Shown here piece by piece: positions 1 to 14,500 of a stretch of DNA of 64,000 nucleotides (position 1 is its first letter; every line of letters begins with the position of its first letter). A model generated the notes under the pieces. It worked only from the letters and a program-made list of their open reading frames with translations. It was not told the origin of the DNA and ran no database searches. This DNA comes from Dipetalonema caudispina. Lineage: Eukaryota; Nematoda; Chromadorea; Rhabditida; Onchocercidae. Made by a program: the position numbers and the translations under genes. The stretch lies in assembly GCA_013365325.1 (NCBI GenBank), contig JABVXV010000003.1:124001-188000 (forward strand). Reading direction: 5' to 3'.

Positions 1-1895
1 GTTAAAATATGATTTCGCATGAATAGTAAAGAAGTGAAAATTATTTCATTATTTGCTTGTTAACCTTTGTTAATTTTATGAGTTTTAGAACACTTACTGT
101 TCGAATAATCCATTTGACCTTTAAAAAATTTGAAAAAAAAAAGGATATGTTTTGATGATTTACTGTGACGATAAATTCTGGTTATATATGTTGGTGCTAT
201 ATTTTTATTGCATGTTTCACAACATTTTTATTGTTGTCTTGTGATATCCAATAAATTCTACGAAATTAAGTTCAATGGGAATATTAAAGATGTGGAAGTT
301 TAGGAAGAGTTCAGATATTTCAAATAGTTAACAGTTGAACATATTGAGAAAAAAAAAAAAAAAAAAAATACAGCACCGAAATCTTCACGTTGTCGATGGA
401 CAGGAAGAGTAAGCGGAAGGAAGTATGTGGGTGCGGGAAAAGTGCCGATCTGTAATCAAATTGGCGATCTGCAACCAAACAGTAGTTTGTAGGGTGTTTT
501 TTTGGTTCTAAATAACGAACTACATTCTCAGTGTTATCAGTATGAGCCGGAATAACTGGTTTCCCTGTTGTATCGGGTTGTATTGCATGTTTATCGTTTC
601 TGTTCGGATCAGTCGTTTCATTTGTATAAGTTAATCTGGCACTTTTAAAGATGATCTATTTGCTTCTTTTTCAAAAGTTAAAATAGACCTTCTGCTCTGA
701 ATATAATAATAGAATGCTTCCTGTGGTAGTAAAAAGTCCCTTTGATAAGTTGTCTCCGTAAAGAATGTGTTTATTTTCTTCAAACTAACCGCATTTCCCA
801 ATTCCAAAATTTTTGATGATATTGCTGTGAAATTTAAATTAAAATCTTTTTTTTAATATGAGGGCGTCGGATTCCATTTCAACGCAACAATCAAAATTTT
901 ATCTTCATCCAATTATATAAGATTAGTGGATTAAAGCTACCTGAATTCGACAATCCTTCCTTTGTTTTGAAATCTGGAAAGAATAGAAATCCACTAAAAG
1001 TGGCTATTTTCCAGCTTACTGCACACTTGCGATGTGTATCAGTCAAGAGAGAGCAATTAATATGAGAATTAATTGGCGACGCAGTTTTTTTCTCTTTCTT
1101 GAAATTATGTTTGTAACGATCAACCTTATCCCAAATGATTTTGTACAAGGATTTGCAGTTCAAACAACTGTTAAATAAATGGAATGATTTGGGTGCATCT
1201 GCATATCGCTACGTAAGATTCCAATGTGATCATTTCCGACGTACGTTTACGTTACTTACATCTTGATTATTCACAAAACGATATACAGAGTAACTAACGA
1301 AAGTAACGCAAATATGTTAAAGACGTCTGGAATGCAATTATATAAAACTTTAAGTGCAGAGCAAAGAATTGGATGATTTTTGGACATTTTCTTGTAAAAT
1401 TTCCTAAGGCAAAAAGTAACGCCTCCATTTTACTACTTCTTTTCTTAAACAATTCGGGACAATGACGACCAAAAAACATCGGCAGGAGAGAAGTCCCATA
1501 AAAAGTTACTTGCAATGAAGTATAATATAATAAATTAAATGTTTCATTGCTAAATGCTTTCGTTTCTACACTTTCCTTTGTCTTTCATTTTCTACTCTTC
1601 ACGACCTGAAAATAAAGAACCTCCGTCAAATGTGTTATTTTTATGCAGTTTGATCTGATTGCTTATTGAAGTGCTATTAGTCGAGCTATGCTTTGATCAA
1701 AACTTTTCTATCAACGAATTTTGTGCAATCCTATGAAAGCAATCGTATGTTAAATATTGACGAGCATTGATCTTTTCATGTCGTTCGAGCATTTTTCAGT
1801 TCTGATTGATTTTTGTAAAACTTGTACATTTCCGATGTTAAAAGAATTCGTGTATTTCATCAATCAAAAACTTAATGTTTTTCCTTTTTCTCTCT

Positions 1896-1896
<1 letters not shown>

Positions 1897-1936
<40 letters not shown>
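1897..1936. repeat. poly(T) tract
   Basis: An uninterrupted run of about 40 T residues in intergenic DNA. Its length is likely to vary between individuals or assemblies. Confidence 0.9.
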
Positions 1937-1937
<1 letters not shown>

Positions 1938-3972
1938 TATAGGAAATGCAAATTATTAACGACATAAAAGTTTTACAAAAATTTTTTTGGGATGAAGATT
2001 ACAAAGCGAAGTGGACGTTTTGATCATTTTTGTAAAGACTAAAATAGCAAAAGTAAAAATAGGAAAAGCACATGTTCCCGAACATCAAACATTATTATCA
2101 TCGGCTTTCTCGATAGGAGCAAAATGGTTGCATTGCTTATTCCTCGAAATTCTCCCCTGCTCCCCCGTCCCATTACCGCCTACTCTTTTACATCTTACTG
2201 TTGATCTAGTGATATAGCAATAGCACGATGAATTGGCAGGAAGGGAAGGGATGAATGAAATTGTCTGTGATTCATGAATTTTTATGCATTTCAAAGCTTT
2301 GAAAATGTTTCGCTAAACGACTTTAAATTCGCCTTTCAAATTCTTCTCTTTCAGTGTCATCAAAACCTATGGACAAATGTGGTTGGATACAACAATTGGA
2401 CGAAGAGTCATCAGACAACAGCGCTGAAACTATTTGTCATGCTACTTCATCTTATGATTAGGGATGGAATATTGAGAAGTTGTGATTTTTAAGTTTTCTG
2501 CTATTTTACATTTCTACTTTTTTATTTCTATTTTTGAAGAGAAAACTTTTTCGAATGACGTAAAGTAGGGAATGATTCATCTTTCGCGGTCAATTTCGCA
2601 TAAAATTATTGCGATAAGTCCATTTTCCTCGTTGTTTACTGCAAAGTTCATTGCAATCAACAAAGAAAATATGCAATAGAGATCGTATTCCAAGCGCAAC
2701 TAACCAATATCCCGCTTCCTATCAATTAAGTCAAAAGAGAATTTTTAATTTGAAACTTTGAAAAATTCATTTAGAGAATATTTTTGAATTTAAAATAACA
2801 ATAATCATTTAATGAATCGATAAAGATGGAAAATCTTACGTCACTGAGGAAAGATCTATGATATTCATTTGTCTGCGATAATATTTATGTCCTTTTCTTC
2901 ATAAGAAAGGAAGAATTATTGAGATTAAAATAAAGATTTTGAAGAATGAGAAGGAGGGATAAGGAAGAGAAGGAAGTAATTGATGAGGAAGTGGAGAAAG
3001 GAGAGGGAAAGGGTTAGGCGGAGATGACACTTCCCAAAAAACTCTTCCGCGATACTCCTCTTTCAATCTCTTCAAAACTCATCAACTTTCTCAATTACTC
3101 TGTACAACAAAAAAAGGTCATTTTTTTGAGGGGAACTTATTGACCTCAATTCGTAAGTTACATTCAGCATACCATTTAGAAGGACTTATGCTTTCGTACT
3201 AACTTCTCTGTAGATCGAAAAATCTTTCGTTTACGCCTGTCTTCGTCTTCATTATTTCTTGAACTTTTAAATCTTTGCATCAATTGAACGTGTCATATCT
3301 CTTTTATTGCTTTTCAATAACTTTTTAATATGAAACTATCACACTTGCAAAAATAAGTGATGTGATCCGAACATTTCACACCACGATGAGAATACAACAA
3401 TCAGAATTAGATCTTAAAAAGGTCAAAAGTTTCCCGCTTATTGTGTGGAATGTATCAATTTGAGCTTCCTCCATTTATTCATTCCTCAATATTTTTACGT
3501 AGCCACGTGATGGATTGGAAGCTATTTTGTTTTAAACGTAACAAATTACTATAAATTTATCAGTACAGAGACGCAGCAATTCCAGTGACTTAATGTATGA
3601 GATGGAATGCGTTAACTATCCGTGTGCATCCCGACAGAATCTGAATTCGTACCAATTTTTACGGTAGTATTCGACGAACAATCCAGAAAGGATAGGTTAG
3701 CTGATTGCTTTAAGGATGTCATCTGTGTACTTTCTTTTATCGAGGATTACCCCTCACGGAATCTGTCAACGTGCTACTTTGTCGTATAACTAACTGCATG
3801 GATTCTTTCTCCAACAATGTTTCATGTCAGCTATTGACAATCAATTTGCATGCAGTAATTATACGCAAACATATACGCACGTCAACCAGGTCGCATGTGC
3901 ACTTGTATACATTTCACTTTGACACTAATTGCAACAGCGTAGACCACGCGCTTTCAATGTCTATGAATGACA

Positions 3973-4129
3973 CGTGTGTGTGTGTGGGCGTGCGTGTATG
4001 TGTGTGTATGTATTTGACGACAATGTTATAGTGTCTTTGTGTTTGTTGCTCGACTGTTTGTATCCGTGCGTGTATTGTTGTTCGTGCCTTTCTTTGTAAG
4101 ATGTTAGGAGGAGAGAGAGAGAGAGAGAG
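3973..4129. repeat. GT-rich and GA microsatellites
   Basis: A GT-rich stretch at about 3973-4010 is followed by a perfect GA run at about 4109-4129. Both are simple repeats. The open frames crossing them are low-complexity artefacts. Confidence 0.85.
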
Positions 4130-6126
4130 GTGAGTGAGGAAGAGAAGAGAAGAAGGAGGGAATGAATACATTGCATGGGAGGGAATTGCCGATTGTGGCC
4201 CTGTCCAAGAGATGGCATTACAATCGTAAGGGAGAGGGAGCGTTGGGACTGATCCCTTGGTAACCTATCGGATGGTCCGTCCATTTGTTGATTGATATAT
4301 TACCTCTTTGACATATACACCTTATAATATTGTTTCTTTGTTGCAAATAGCTTATGAGAATTCTCAGGTATAAGGTAGGTAAAAGTTTCAATTTCATTTT
4401 ACTATTCCATTACGCTAACTTCATTTCATCTCTCTTCTATCTAAAGCTATTTCTTGTTATCATTGATTACATTTTCATATCACACAGATTAAGCCTAATT
4501 TTCTTATCGATGAACAAATGCGATTGGAATGGTCGCATTCCAATCTCTTCCTCACCTGTTTTAATGACATGTTGTTGTCGTGCCTTGCAAGAATGTCGTA
4601 GAGTTGTGCACGATAAATTGATTGAAATACTTTGTCCTGTCCCTATCCTACTGTGCCCTACCCTTTACCATCCATTTAATTTGATAGGATCACAACATGT
4701 GTTATCATGCTTCTTTTGTGAATATTAATGTATATGTGCTATTAAACTTGGAAATTTTTATCACAAAATATAGGCCCAGTATGATCTTTAGTTAGTTCAA
4801 AGGTTAAATTACACATTTGGAAATAAGAAATGTTAACGGACTTTTTGTTAAGTGTCCTTTTCCGTTCTTACTTGTCTTGTTTGTTTGAAATCAGTTTCTC
4901 GGTGTTAGAGCTTATCCGTTCATTTCATTAGAATGAGTGATAAGCACCTGATTGATCTGTCTTTTTAGAAATGAATGGCCAAAATTGATCTCAATTTTAA
5001 TTCAATGAAAACGCTCAATGCGAGCCTAATTGTGTACAAGAAATATAGGATTGAATCTCTTATAAATAGCTGACAACCGGGCGGAGGATACGGGGCACAC
5101 ATCGCACTGATTCATCGATGGCTCACTTTCAGAAAGAAAAAAAATTTTTGCCAAACAGTTTCCCATTTTTATGTGCATCATTTTTTGTTTATTTGATTTG
5201 AAGGGTTGACTGAGAACTTCTGATATTAATTATATCGAACTATATTAAACTGCGTTCGTTATTGCATTGAAGAGTATCAAAAAATGCTGAAATGAATTTG
5301 TTTAACGATCTTTGCATTAATTCTCAAAAAACTTAGGATTTCTCATAAAATGACCGATAATGGCTATTTTACTGATTGGTTCGTATCGGATGTCCCAATT
5401 TTCTAATGTTCTAATGTTCACTATTTAAGGTTTTCAAATTAAGTTCCTTTGTATTTGCCCATTGTCTCAGGGGGATTTCATTAGCTGTTCAATTTGCTAT
5501 GTTTGTTAAAAAATTAAGAAATGTGTGGGACTTGGTGAACTTCCCTTTTTAATCATGTATAAAAAAATTTTTGCAGAAACATGTCGGATTCCAATCAAAC
5601 ACTCAGAGGAAGAAATTGACTATTCCAAGAGGAGTACAGTAATGTCTTATCAGTAATGAAAATATTATTATCATTGTGAAAGGACCACTCTCGATTCGTT
5701 AATCTCCTTTTAGAGAAGAAAGCATTTCGATGCTGCATAACTATCTTTGCTTTTACTTTTGTCATGTTATTTGCAGAAATTCTTAATTTGTCTCTCTGTA
5801 GTCGCTGAGTCAACACGGTCTATTACTGCTTATCAAGAACTTCTTATCTATCTGACAGATAAGCCCGATATGTGTATTATACTTTCTTCAGTAAAAGCAG
5901 TTCCCTGGTTCTATTCAGAAACAGGATTTGGGGTGTAGTTTTTTTGGATTAATTTATATAGTAAAAGAGAAAGAATAAAAGTAGAGCAGTATTGAAATAT
6001 GCGACAGGAGTCACTAACTGCTAATGAAGCAAAATTCAAAAATTCCTTCATTTTCCAGATAAAACATCATTTTGTAAGTTTCAAGTCACATTTACAAATA
6101 ATAATTTGTAAATAATGTCAGTCGAG

Positions 6127-6203
6127 TAATAATAACAATAATAATAATAATGATAATAATAATAGTAATGATAGTAATAATAACAATAATAATGATGATA
6201 GTA

Positions 6204-6291
<88 letters not shown>

Positions 6292-6308
6292 TAATAATAA
6301 TAATAATG
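6127..6308. repeat. TAA/AAT trinucleotide microsatellite
   Basis: About 180 bases of TAA units with scattered substitutions (TGA, CAA, TAG variants) in the left half and an almost pure core in the right half. It produces all-isoleucine or all-tyrosine open frames on the two strands, which are not genes. Confidence 0.95.
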
Positions 6309-9300
6309 ATATCGAAGGAGATTAGGCGATGGTGTCTGCACGGTTAGTCACAAAAACTTAGCTTTTTTAATTTTTAAATGCTTTAAAAAAGTGTTATCTA
6401 TTTGCATAGTGAACAAAATCAGTTTTTTCGTTTTAAATCCAGGAATTAAGTTCCATTTCTGTATTTGATTTTACAGATTACTTCCAGCAATGGACCCAAT
6501 TTTATTTGAAGTAGTAGTGTATGGTTGAATGCATTAAGTTTTCTAAACCTATAGATATGGATGGAATATTTAGTGGGACAGCTACTCTACAAAGTATTTC
6601 AGGGATGCTTTTTGGTTTCTCATTTGGGGACTGTTTTATGTCACATTCTATCATTAATTTTTCTTTTCAGTTGATCAGTCTGATTTATTCTGTTAGTTCT
6701 GCCTTATATTTAATTAACTTTTGCTTACTCCCGAAGTATTTCTTTTCATTTCGTTTGTTTTAAAAGGAAACTGTAAGGATTATCTACCGATTATAGAAGG
6801 AAAGAGCAGCTGGGTATTTCAAAGGGTTGTACCTTCAAATATGCTTATTTTTTTATTTCCACTACTTATCCCACTTATTCCCATTATAGTAAATTTCCAT
6901 CTATGTTTCGAAGAATTCGCTTATTCCTTCGGCATGTATTAATCTCAATTGATAATTCATCTTATGGCAGTGTAGGATTTCTATTTACCACATTAATAAT
7001 TTTGTCACCTCTACCAAGTTAATCTAGAGGTGATTGAAGTATAGAAACCATTCATTGAAAGTTGTTCAGTTTTATCGCAACATTTGGTCTTATCAGATTG
7101 ATACATGGTGTGGCGTAGGAATACTAGTGATGTATGATGCGGTATCATTATTACGATAAATGTTGCTGTTTTGCCTTTTATTGAACAAGAGATCGTATGC
7201 ATCATCGTTAGAAGGTCGCTTACAAGAGAGGTAGCTATCTTTGGAAATTGAGAAAAATTTTAACTTCACATAGAACAAGTGAGCTAAACATAAGTGGATC
7301 TTGGAATACTATACTGAATATCGTTGGATTTCTTGTGATTGCATTATAGAGTTTGTCAGACGAGAAGAGTGCTTAAACTGGAAGAAAGTAGTATAATTTC
7401 TTGTTCAGATATTGTTCTGTATAAAAAATTATGTCGTAATTTTATTGCATATTATTCCTTTTGACTTTAACGACCAACCAACTTTATTTCACTAAAGATT
7501 TCGAAGTTCAGTTTTTTTGACACGTCTGAAGCGGAAAATCATTGGCTATTTCATCCTTTGCAATTGATAACGAATTGAATTCACTGTATGTATGAACACA
7601 TTGCACTGCGATTATTGCTCATTAAAACTTCACAGGTCAGTGTTTATTCAGAAAAATTAAGGAATATGTGAAGAAGTAAGTGAGTGAGAACTTTTCGAGC
7701 TTAGGTTGTTGAGAATCAAATAAAATTATTAATTTCGAAGTTGTTTGTTCGCGTTATCTGATGTTTATCCTTTTTCGGGATCTTTGGAATTTCTATGAAC
7801 GTTAGGATTAAAATGAATTATAGATCTAAAGTATTGCTATAATTCATTTTATATGAGCGTACCTGTTGATCACTTCAGTTCCATTTCCTGAACTCCGTGC
7901 TGCTGTAATAGGTGTTACCAGCTACTCTTAATTTATCATTTCCTACATTTACTACTATTTCCATATATAATTTTATCAAACACTTGTTTTTATCTTACTT
8001 TTTTTTTGTCCATTGCTTTATATGTTTTATCTCATTAACCATTTTTGGTGGATAAAATAATGCCGTGATGGGTTGCGATGTTTTGTACCTCCGTCAGAAT
8101 CAGGAATCATTTAGAGGATCATTGCATACATGGTCACTTTATATTAAGATAGCTGAGGTGCAGTATCATCAGCTAGATCCTGGACAACGGGTGTTCATTG
8201 CTGTCAAGAGTCCAATTATTTAAGAATTCAGTTAGAAAGCTAACTTTAAATAAATGTTCCAACAAATCATATGATTTTCCTGCTTACTTTTTCACACTCC
8301 TTTGGCTACTCATCGCTGTTTGCTGCTATGAACTTACAACATAATAATATTATTATTATCAGTGCATTTTGAAAGGAATTTTGGTTACTTTTTTGAGTCT
8401 AGCTATGGATACAAGTGGATAGATTGCAAAATGAGGATGAAAGATTTTCCTTTACTTTCCTGCAGAAGTTACTGCAATCACTGTTTTACTTTTATTTTTG
8501 TACATCCATTTTTTATTTCTGGTCTGTCAAAATTAGAAGTTTCCTAATCTTTGAAGTCATTTGTTTTAATCATTCCAAAGAATCATCATTGAATCAGTAT
8601 GCATTCTTTTACTTGCCGTCCCTCGAAATTGCATTCATGAAATGCTGGTTTTGCAAAATGCATGATTATATTCTTGCAAAAGAGAAGAGTTATAGATAGT
8701 TCAACCTAATTGAGTTTTATCGCCACATCACTATTAAACTCAGCATATTTTATAAACTTCATCTGATACATTCATCATCTTTATACTGCACTCCCCTTAC
8801 AGTATTTATGCTCTGTATCCATTGTTTGATTTTTCTTTTTCGTTTGTTTAGCTTCTGTACTTTAGTTCCACAGTGTTTTATAAATTTGAATAATTGTGAA
8901 ATAATTTGGTAATATTGCTACGTAGTGCTTTGGGCGTTGGAATGCTGCGAACATCTTATCGAATTATGATTTGAACTTTATTTTGTAGGTTTTCAGGAAT
9001 TTTCACAGAGTTTTTATTTTTATAGGTTCATTTTCGAAAACTTCCAAATTCTTTTTAGTTGTTCTACACAATAGATAATCGGTACTTGAAATTTCATTCC
9101 TACAGGACTTTCTATTCATGTACTATTGACAAATGCCTAACGAAAAGTAATAAAATGATGAGCTGCGGAAATGTGGGCATTATAGCAAAAATGCAAAAAT
9201 GGAATCCCTAAAGTGAACTCGAAATAGTGAAAGTAGAGTCTGTTTCATCTGTCTGTTTGTTTTCTGCGCCAGTATTCTTCTATTTCAGTACCTGTAGACG

Positions 9301-11450
9301 GTATTGTATTAAATTCAATTTTCCAGTTATGGATTTTCTCAAGGTTTTAATCTAAAATGTGTAAACTTAGTATATATAATTTAAAGTTAATTCCATGAAC
9401 ATGTCCATGCTTATCATTTGTAGACTCACTGAAGCAGTTAAGGATTCGTTAATTGAACAGACGCCTTTTAATGTTTTAAATTTCTTGGATAATGGAGGGA
9501 TCACCGGTATATTTTCCAGTTATGTGAGGGCTTGTTTTGCATCTTTCCTCAAAATAATTTTCAAAAATAATTCTATCTTTTGATTTATTGAATAAGAGTG
9601 GATCGACTTGTGAATAATTATTATCTATGCAAATTTATAATCCGTACAGAACGAGTACCTGTCCTGTACTCGATGGACTATACTGTTTTTATCCATCCTT
9701 CTTCCATTGCTCTTCTGTGTTATTTTATTGAGATTTCTGACTATAAATATAAAAAATTTCCATATGCTATTTGGCTAGAGAAGTGATACATAGAAATGTT
9801 GGCTGCTCTCCGATAAAGAAAGAGTTGGGATGGTTGCTTTTCATATCGTTACCTTATAGAAATGCCAGTTAACGCTTTTAGTCTGAGAACGTTTTTCCAC
9901 TTTGTGTAGTTTGTTTTGTCAAAGATTACATTTTAGTTTCTTCAGCCATAATTTATATAATCCAATATGCAAATTATCAGAATATAACCATGTAGTTAGT
10001 TTTAGCCATGGCAAGTTGAAAGATGACATGGACAGAACACTTTTTGAAAAATTTTCCTTTAGTTCTTTTCGGAAATACTCGGTAAGTCCCGATATTGTTT
10101 CTTACGAATCTTCTTGATCCATTATATGATACAAGCGTTATGGCATTGTTTATCTAGTTTATATGAGTTGATTTTTAAATGTTCATTTCGCTAGGGATTG
10201 CGTGTAGTGTTCTTGAAACAGTGTCAAGAAGAACAAAAAACGTTCTTGGTGGTTTTAGATGACCTTTGATGAACAGCTCACAAATCGAATTTAATCAGTG
10301 TTCAAATTTTAGTCGTTTTTTTTTTAATGGAAGGTTTCATTTTGGAAGGAATCTTTTGATATGAGATCTTGCGTTGTTTTGTTCTTTTTAGAGTCTGGCA
10401 TTGCGGATTTTAATTTTTTTGTAAAATTCCTTACTGCCATTCAGTAAATCTCCAGGTAAATATCGAGAAACTTTGTTATTTAACCAAGGAATTTTGCGAT
10501 ATTATATTCCATAAATGATAGTTAAGCACTGTATGCCGTTAACATCCCTAGATAATATTGTATTGGAAAAAGAATAACTTTAAGTTTCTATGCGTTTGCA
10601 CTCCATCAGATAATTGATAAAGGAAATGGCGCCATGGAAAATATGATGTCTTACCACTGAGCGATAATACTTTATACTCACCGTTTTGCGGTTCTGTATG
10701 CTTGAGCTTCTTTCTTTATTTAATTTTTGATGTGGGAAATTTCTTTTGTTTTTGTGAAATTTGTAGTGGAATAGTGAAAGTACACTTCACGCTACTTTCC
10801 AGGTGACGAGAAGCAGACACCGTTTGTTTTTGATCTGAATCTATGTCGTCTTGTGTCTTTGCAGAACGACTTTATATTTTAGTGGCTCGCAAGAAGGCAG
10901 TTTGACGTATGAAGAATGGCGTTTATAGTGTGTAGTTTGTTGGGTTAACGTTTATAGTTGGGGGAGAGCGAGGGAAGGATGCTAATGGGGTACTGGTTGC
11001 TTTGTTTGTGAATGATCTCAGTAGCGTTCGTTGTATGTAATTCTTGATTTAGTACTCAAGACGGGCACAGACATCAGAAAGTCGATCTGCTTAAGGTCAG
11101 TAAGCTCAAGTCAATTTCTAGAATATTCATTTTATTATTTTCTCTCGTGTAAATTGTTTCGAGTCATACAATATTTCTGTACTTTTTTAGCACTCACAGT
11201 GTTTCGAAATCGTACATAAACGTCAGTTAGATACAGCAACCAGTGGCTCAATCTAGATTGTTTCTAGTGATATTAATTACGTCCCGTATTTAGCATTGCA
11301 AGACTTTTCTATCTGTTGGAGGAATGTTGAATTTTCATGCCTGGAGTAAGATATTTTTTGTTTTGGATTCTATTATTAATATTTGGAACTTGCGAATACT
11401 GCGTTTACGAAAGATACGAGATTTGCATTTCGAAATGGCGTTTTTTGTTT

Positions 11451-11531
11451 TTTCAGGACTGTAATCATTAATAGTAGAAAAACGTGAAGCAGAGTGTGAC
11501 TGAAAAGCATTGTTTTGATAACTTAGGCGCT
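11451..11531 (+). other. erm-1 5' leader behind a strong splice acceptor
   Basis: A T-rich stretch ending in TTTTTTCAG at 11448-11456 gives a consensus nematode acceptor 75 bases before the erm-1 ATG. It may receive a spliced leader in trans or a non-coding 5' exon. The choice between these cannot be made from sequence alone. Confidence 0.5.
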
Positions 11532-14500
11532 ATGTCTAAGAAGGCGGTAAGTTTTCTCCATTTTTTTTTTCTTTCCTGTTGTGGAATTTTTCAAACTGTA
11601 AGGTTTTTCTAAGCCTAAAATCTTCTGAATACAGCATGCAGTTAAATGACATGTATTAGCGGCAGTTAAATTATTACATGTTATTTATATAAATGTATGA
11701 TACAAGGTTTTGTTTTTCGGATGTGAAGTTTCGTAGGATAAAATTAAACGTTGAGAAATTTTGGCGCAATATATACCAGAGTAATATAGACCATTGGCAG
11801 AACATTTCGAAGAACTGAAACTGAATAGGGACTGTCGGGGGAAAATGAAAGTCACGGGCACAAGGAAATGAATATTCTAGGGCTTCAAAAAGAAATAGAT
11901 CTAGGTGGAAGTTTTGTCTGGTTGAAATTAGGAAGACATATTCAGCTTGTCCTTGAAATAATGCAAGTTATTGCTGACTTTACGCACCTGTTTCAATATT
12001 CTAAAAAGAAATGATGTTCCTTAATTATAGTAAGAAAACTGATGTTGTCGTTAAACTTTTTTACAAAAAAGGCATTTGAATTATTCAAATGAAGTTTTCT
12101 GAACAGCTGTTTTGAATATTTCGATATCGTTTTTGTAGCGGTAACTTAGTTCTTCCTTGTAATTTGAAATATAGTTATTGAAAGTGTTACTTTTCAGATA
12201 AACGTACGGGTGACGACGATGGATGCGGAGCTGGAATTTGCTATCCAGCCGAGCACCACCGGTAAACAGCTATTCGACCAGGTCGTCAAAACAGTTGGTC
12301 TTCGTGAGATTTGGTATTTCGGATTGCAATACACGGACACAAAGGGTTTCTTAACATGGCTTAAATTGAATAAAAAGGTTTGCTTCAATGAGTCATTTCT
12401 TTAATAATTATATTTCTGGTGGTTGATAATCTCATTGCAGAGACATAGCTAATCAAGAAGATGATCCTAACAAGATACCTTAATTCGAATCATCTAGGAA
12501 TGATTTGTTTCAGGTCACAGCGCAGGATGTAAAGAAAGAACAGACTTTACTATTCAAATTCCGAGCCAAGTTCTATCCGGAAGATGTTCAGGAAGAAATA
12601 ATCCAGGATATTACTCTTGTAAGTCTTCCTGGATGCTGCTGGTAATATCCAAATTTGAATTTTTTGTAAAAAAAGAATTCGTAAAATTTTGAAGAATTCT
12701 ACAATATTTTGCTCGTTTCAGAGACTTTTTTATTTGCAAGTAAAGGATGCTGTACTTTCGGATGAAATTTACTGTCCACCAGAAACTTCAGTTTTGCTTG
12801 CATCATTTGCAATGCAAGCTAAATATGGCGATTACAATCCGGAAACGCATAAGCCTGGTTGTCTCACCTCCGACCGGTTACTGCCACAAAGGGTTATTGG
12901 ACAGTTCAAATTGAGGTTTTCTTTTTTGAGTTTTCGTTGTGCTAGTGAACTTTTTGCACACAGAGTGATGTCCAATCTTTTGATTTGTACTTTTAATACA
13001 AATTTTTTTCCTACACGTTTTCTTATCTCAAACTATTCTTCAAATTGAAATTAAATGATTAGCAAATGATAAATGTTTGATACTTTTTTTACATATTTAT
13101 AGCAGTTAGAATTTTACTGTGGTTTATTCCGGAATTATCTTGCTTCGAAGTCTTAGTTTATATAGTTATTAATAACTAGAAGTTCTTATTTATACTATGG
13201 TAAAATGATATTAATTGTATTAAAATATGAATGATGCAAGAAGGAAAAAATTTATTTGAAAAACAAGGTTTAAATTGAGTTCATTGTCTTTTCAGTCCTG
13301 AAGAGTGGGAAAAACGTATAATGGTGTGGTGGGCAGACCATAAGAATACGAATAGAGAGCAGGCAATGATGGAATATCTAAAAATAGCGCAAGATCTCGA
13401 GATGTATGGCGTCAATGTTAGTTATACTCTATTTGAAGTTCTCTTCATTCTCTAATGCATTTTTATCTCTTAGTTGAAATGGCAGCGGTTTCGGAAAATT
13501 TAGTTGTTGAGTAATTTCCTATAACATGAAAGGAAATTATACGATTTAGTAGGACTTCCGTTATTGTTTGTACATCTGGGATCATTCCTTTATGTATATA
13601 ATTGGTATAATAATCTACTGTACAATATAATAATTCATGTAGTGTAATTTAAAGTGGTGCGTCTCATTTAACAATGTAGTGTGTTGTGGTTATGTTTTAC
13701 TACGTCAAAAAGCTTTTTTTTTATCCTGAGTTAATATAACATTTAGCGGAGTAGAAAGATGAAAAAGTAGAACCTGTATAAATCAAGCAATGGGTCACAT
13801 TGGTTGTTCAAATTTAGCTTTACTTGCACTTCCCCTTTTTTTTCATTGATGTTATTGCAAAAATTTCTCAAAGTACTTCTACTTTTTAGATTTACTCCGT
13901 ACCTAAAATCGTGTGCATATGTAATTGCTTAATTTGAGTATGTGCAAATCAATAAATATATAAAGCTACATATTTTCTTCTCTGTTATAAAGGAATGTTT
14001 CTAAATTTTTAATATTCAATCTTGCAGTATTTCGAAATCCGTAATAAGAAAGGAACAGAGTTGTTTTTGGGTGTTGATGCCCTTGGACTTAACATATATG
14101 AAAAGAATGATCGTCTTACACCCAAAGTTGGCTTTCCGTGGTCTGAAATACGAAATATTTCATTCAATGACAAAAAATTTGTTATTAAGCCAATTGATAA
14201 AAAGGCAAATGTAAGTTGTTTGTTTCCAGTCAGTTATTGTACTCTTTATTTTCACTCTCAGTAATTTTTCACTTCAGTTGTCCTTCAACAAAAATATATT
14301 ACATTATGTTGTCAGTGGGACACAAAAGAGGTATTTTATAGCTGGGAATAATGGGATTTTAATCTTTCGTAATCTAATTTTTTCAAATATAATATGTCAT
14401 TACATTGCATCGAAATCTGATATTTGTGACATTTTATATAATAGTTTGATGCTTCATGTCGAAATTTTGATACTGATTTGTTTAAAGTCATTAGCAGTAC

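Larger units (their letters stand above)
1..11450. other. long intergenic region upstream of erm-1
   Basis: No gene is recognised in these 11.4 kb. The open frames on either strand are short (under about 125 codons), AT-driven, and lack splice-bounded protein-like stretches. The region holds poly(A) at 352-369, poly(T) at 1897-1936, a purine-rich stretch around 2935-3020, GT-rich and GA runs near 3973-4130, and the TAA microsatellite at about 6127-6308. It probably includes the erm-1 promoter and perhaps non-coding 5' exons, but no core promoter element can be named. Confidence 0.6.

Noticed and set aside
3914..4284. Overlapping minus-strand frames of 85-107 codons
   Set aside because: They run through the GT and GA microsatellites and have repetitive Thr/His and Ser/Leu composition without splice context.
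4354..4728. 124-codon plus-strand frame
   Set aside because: AT-rich, Phe/Ile/Leu-heavy composition, no family resemblance, and of a length expected by chance in this window.
6081..6347. All-tyrosine and all-isoleucine open frames on both strands
   Set aside because: They are translations of the TAA microsatellite, not genes.
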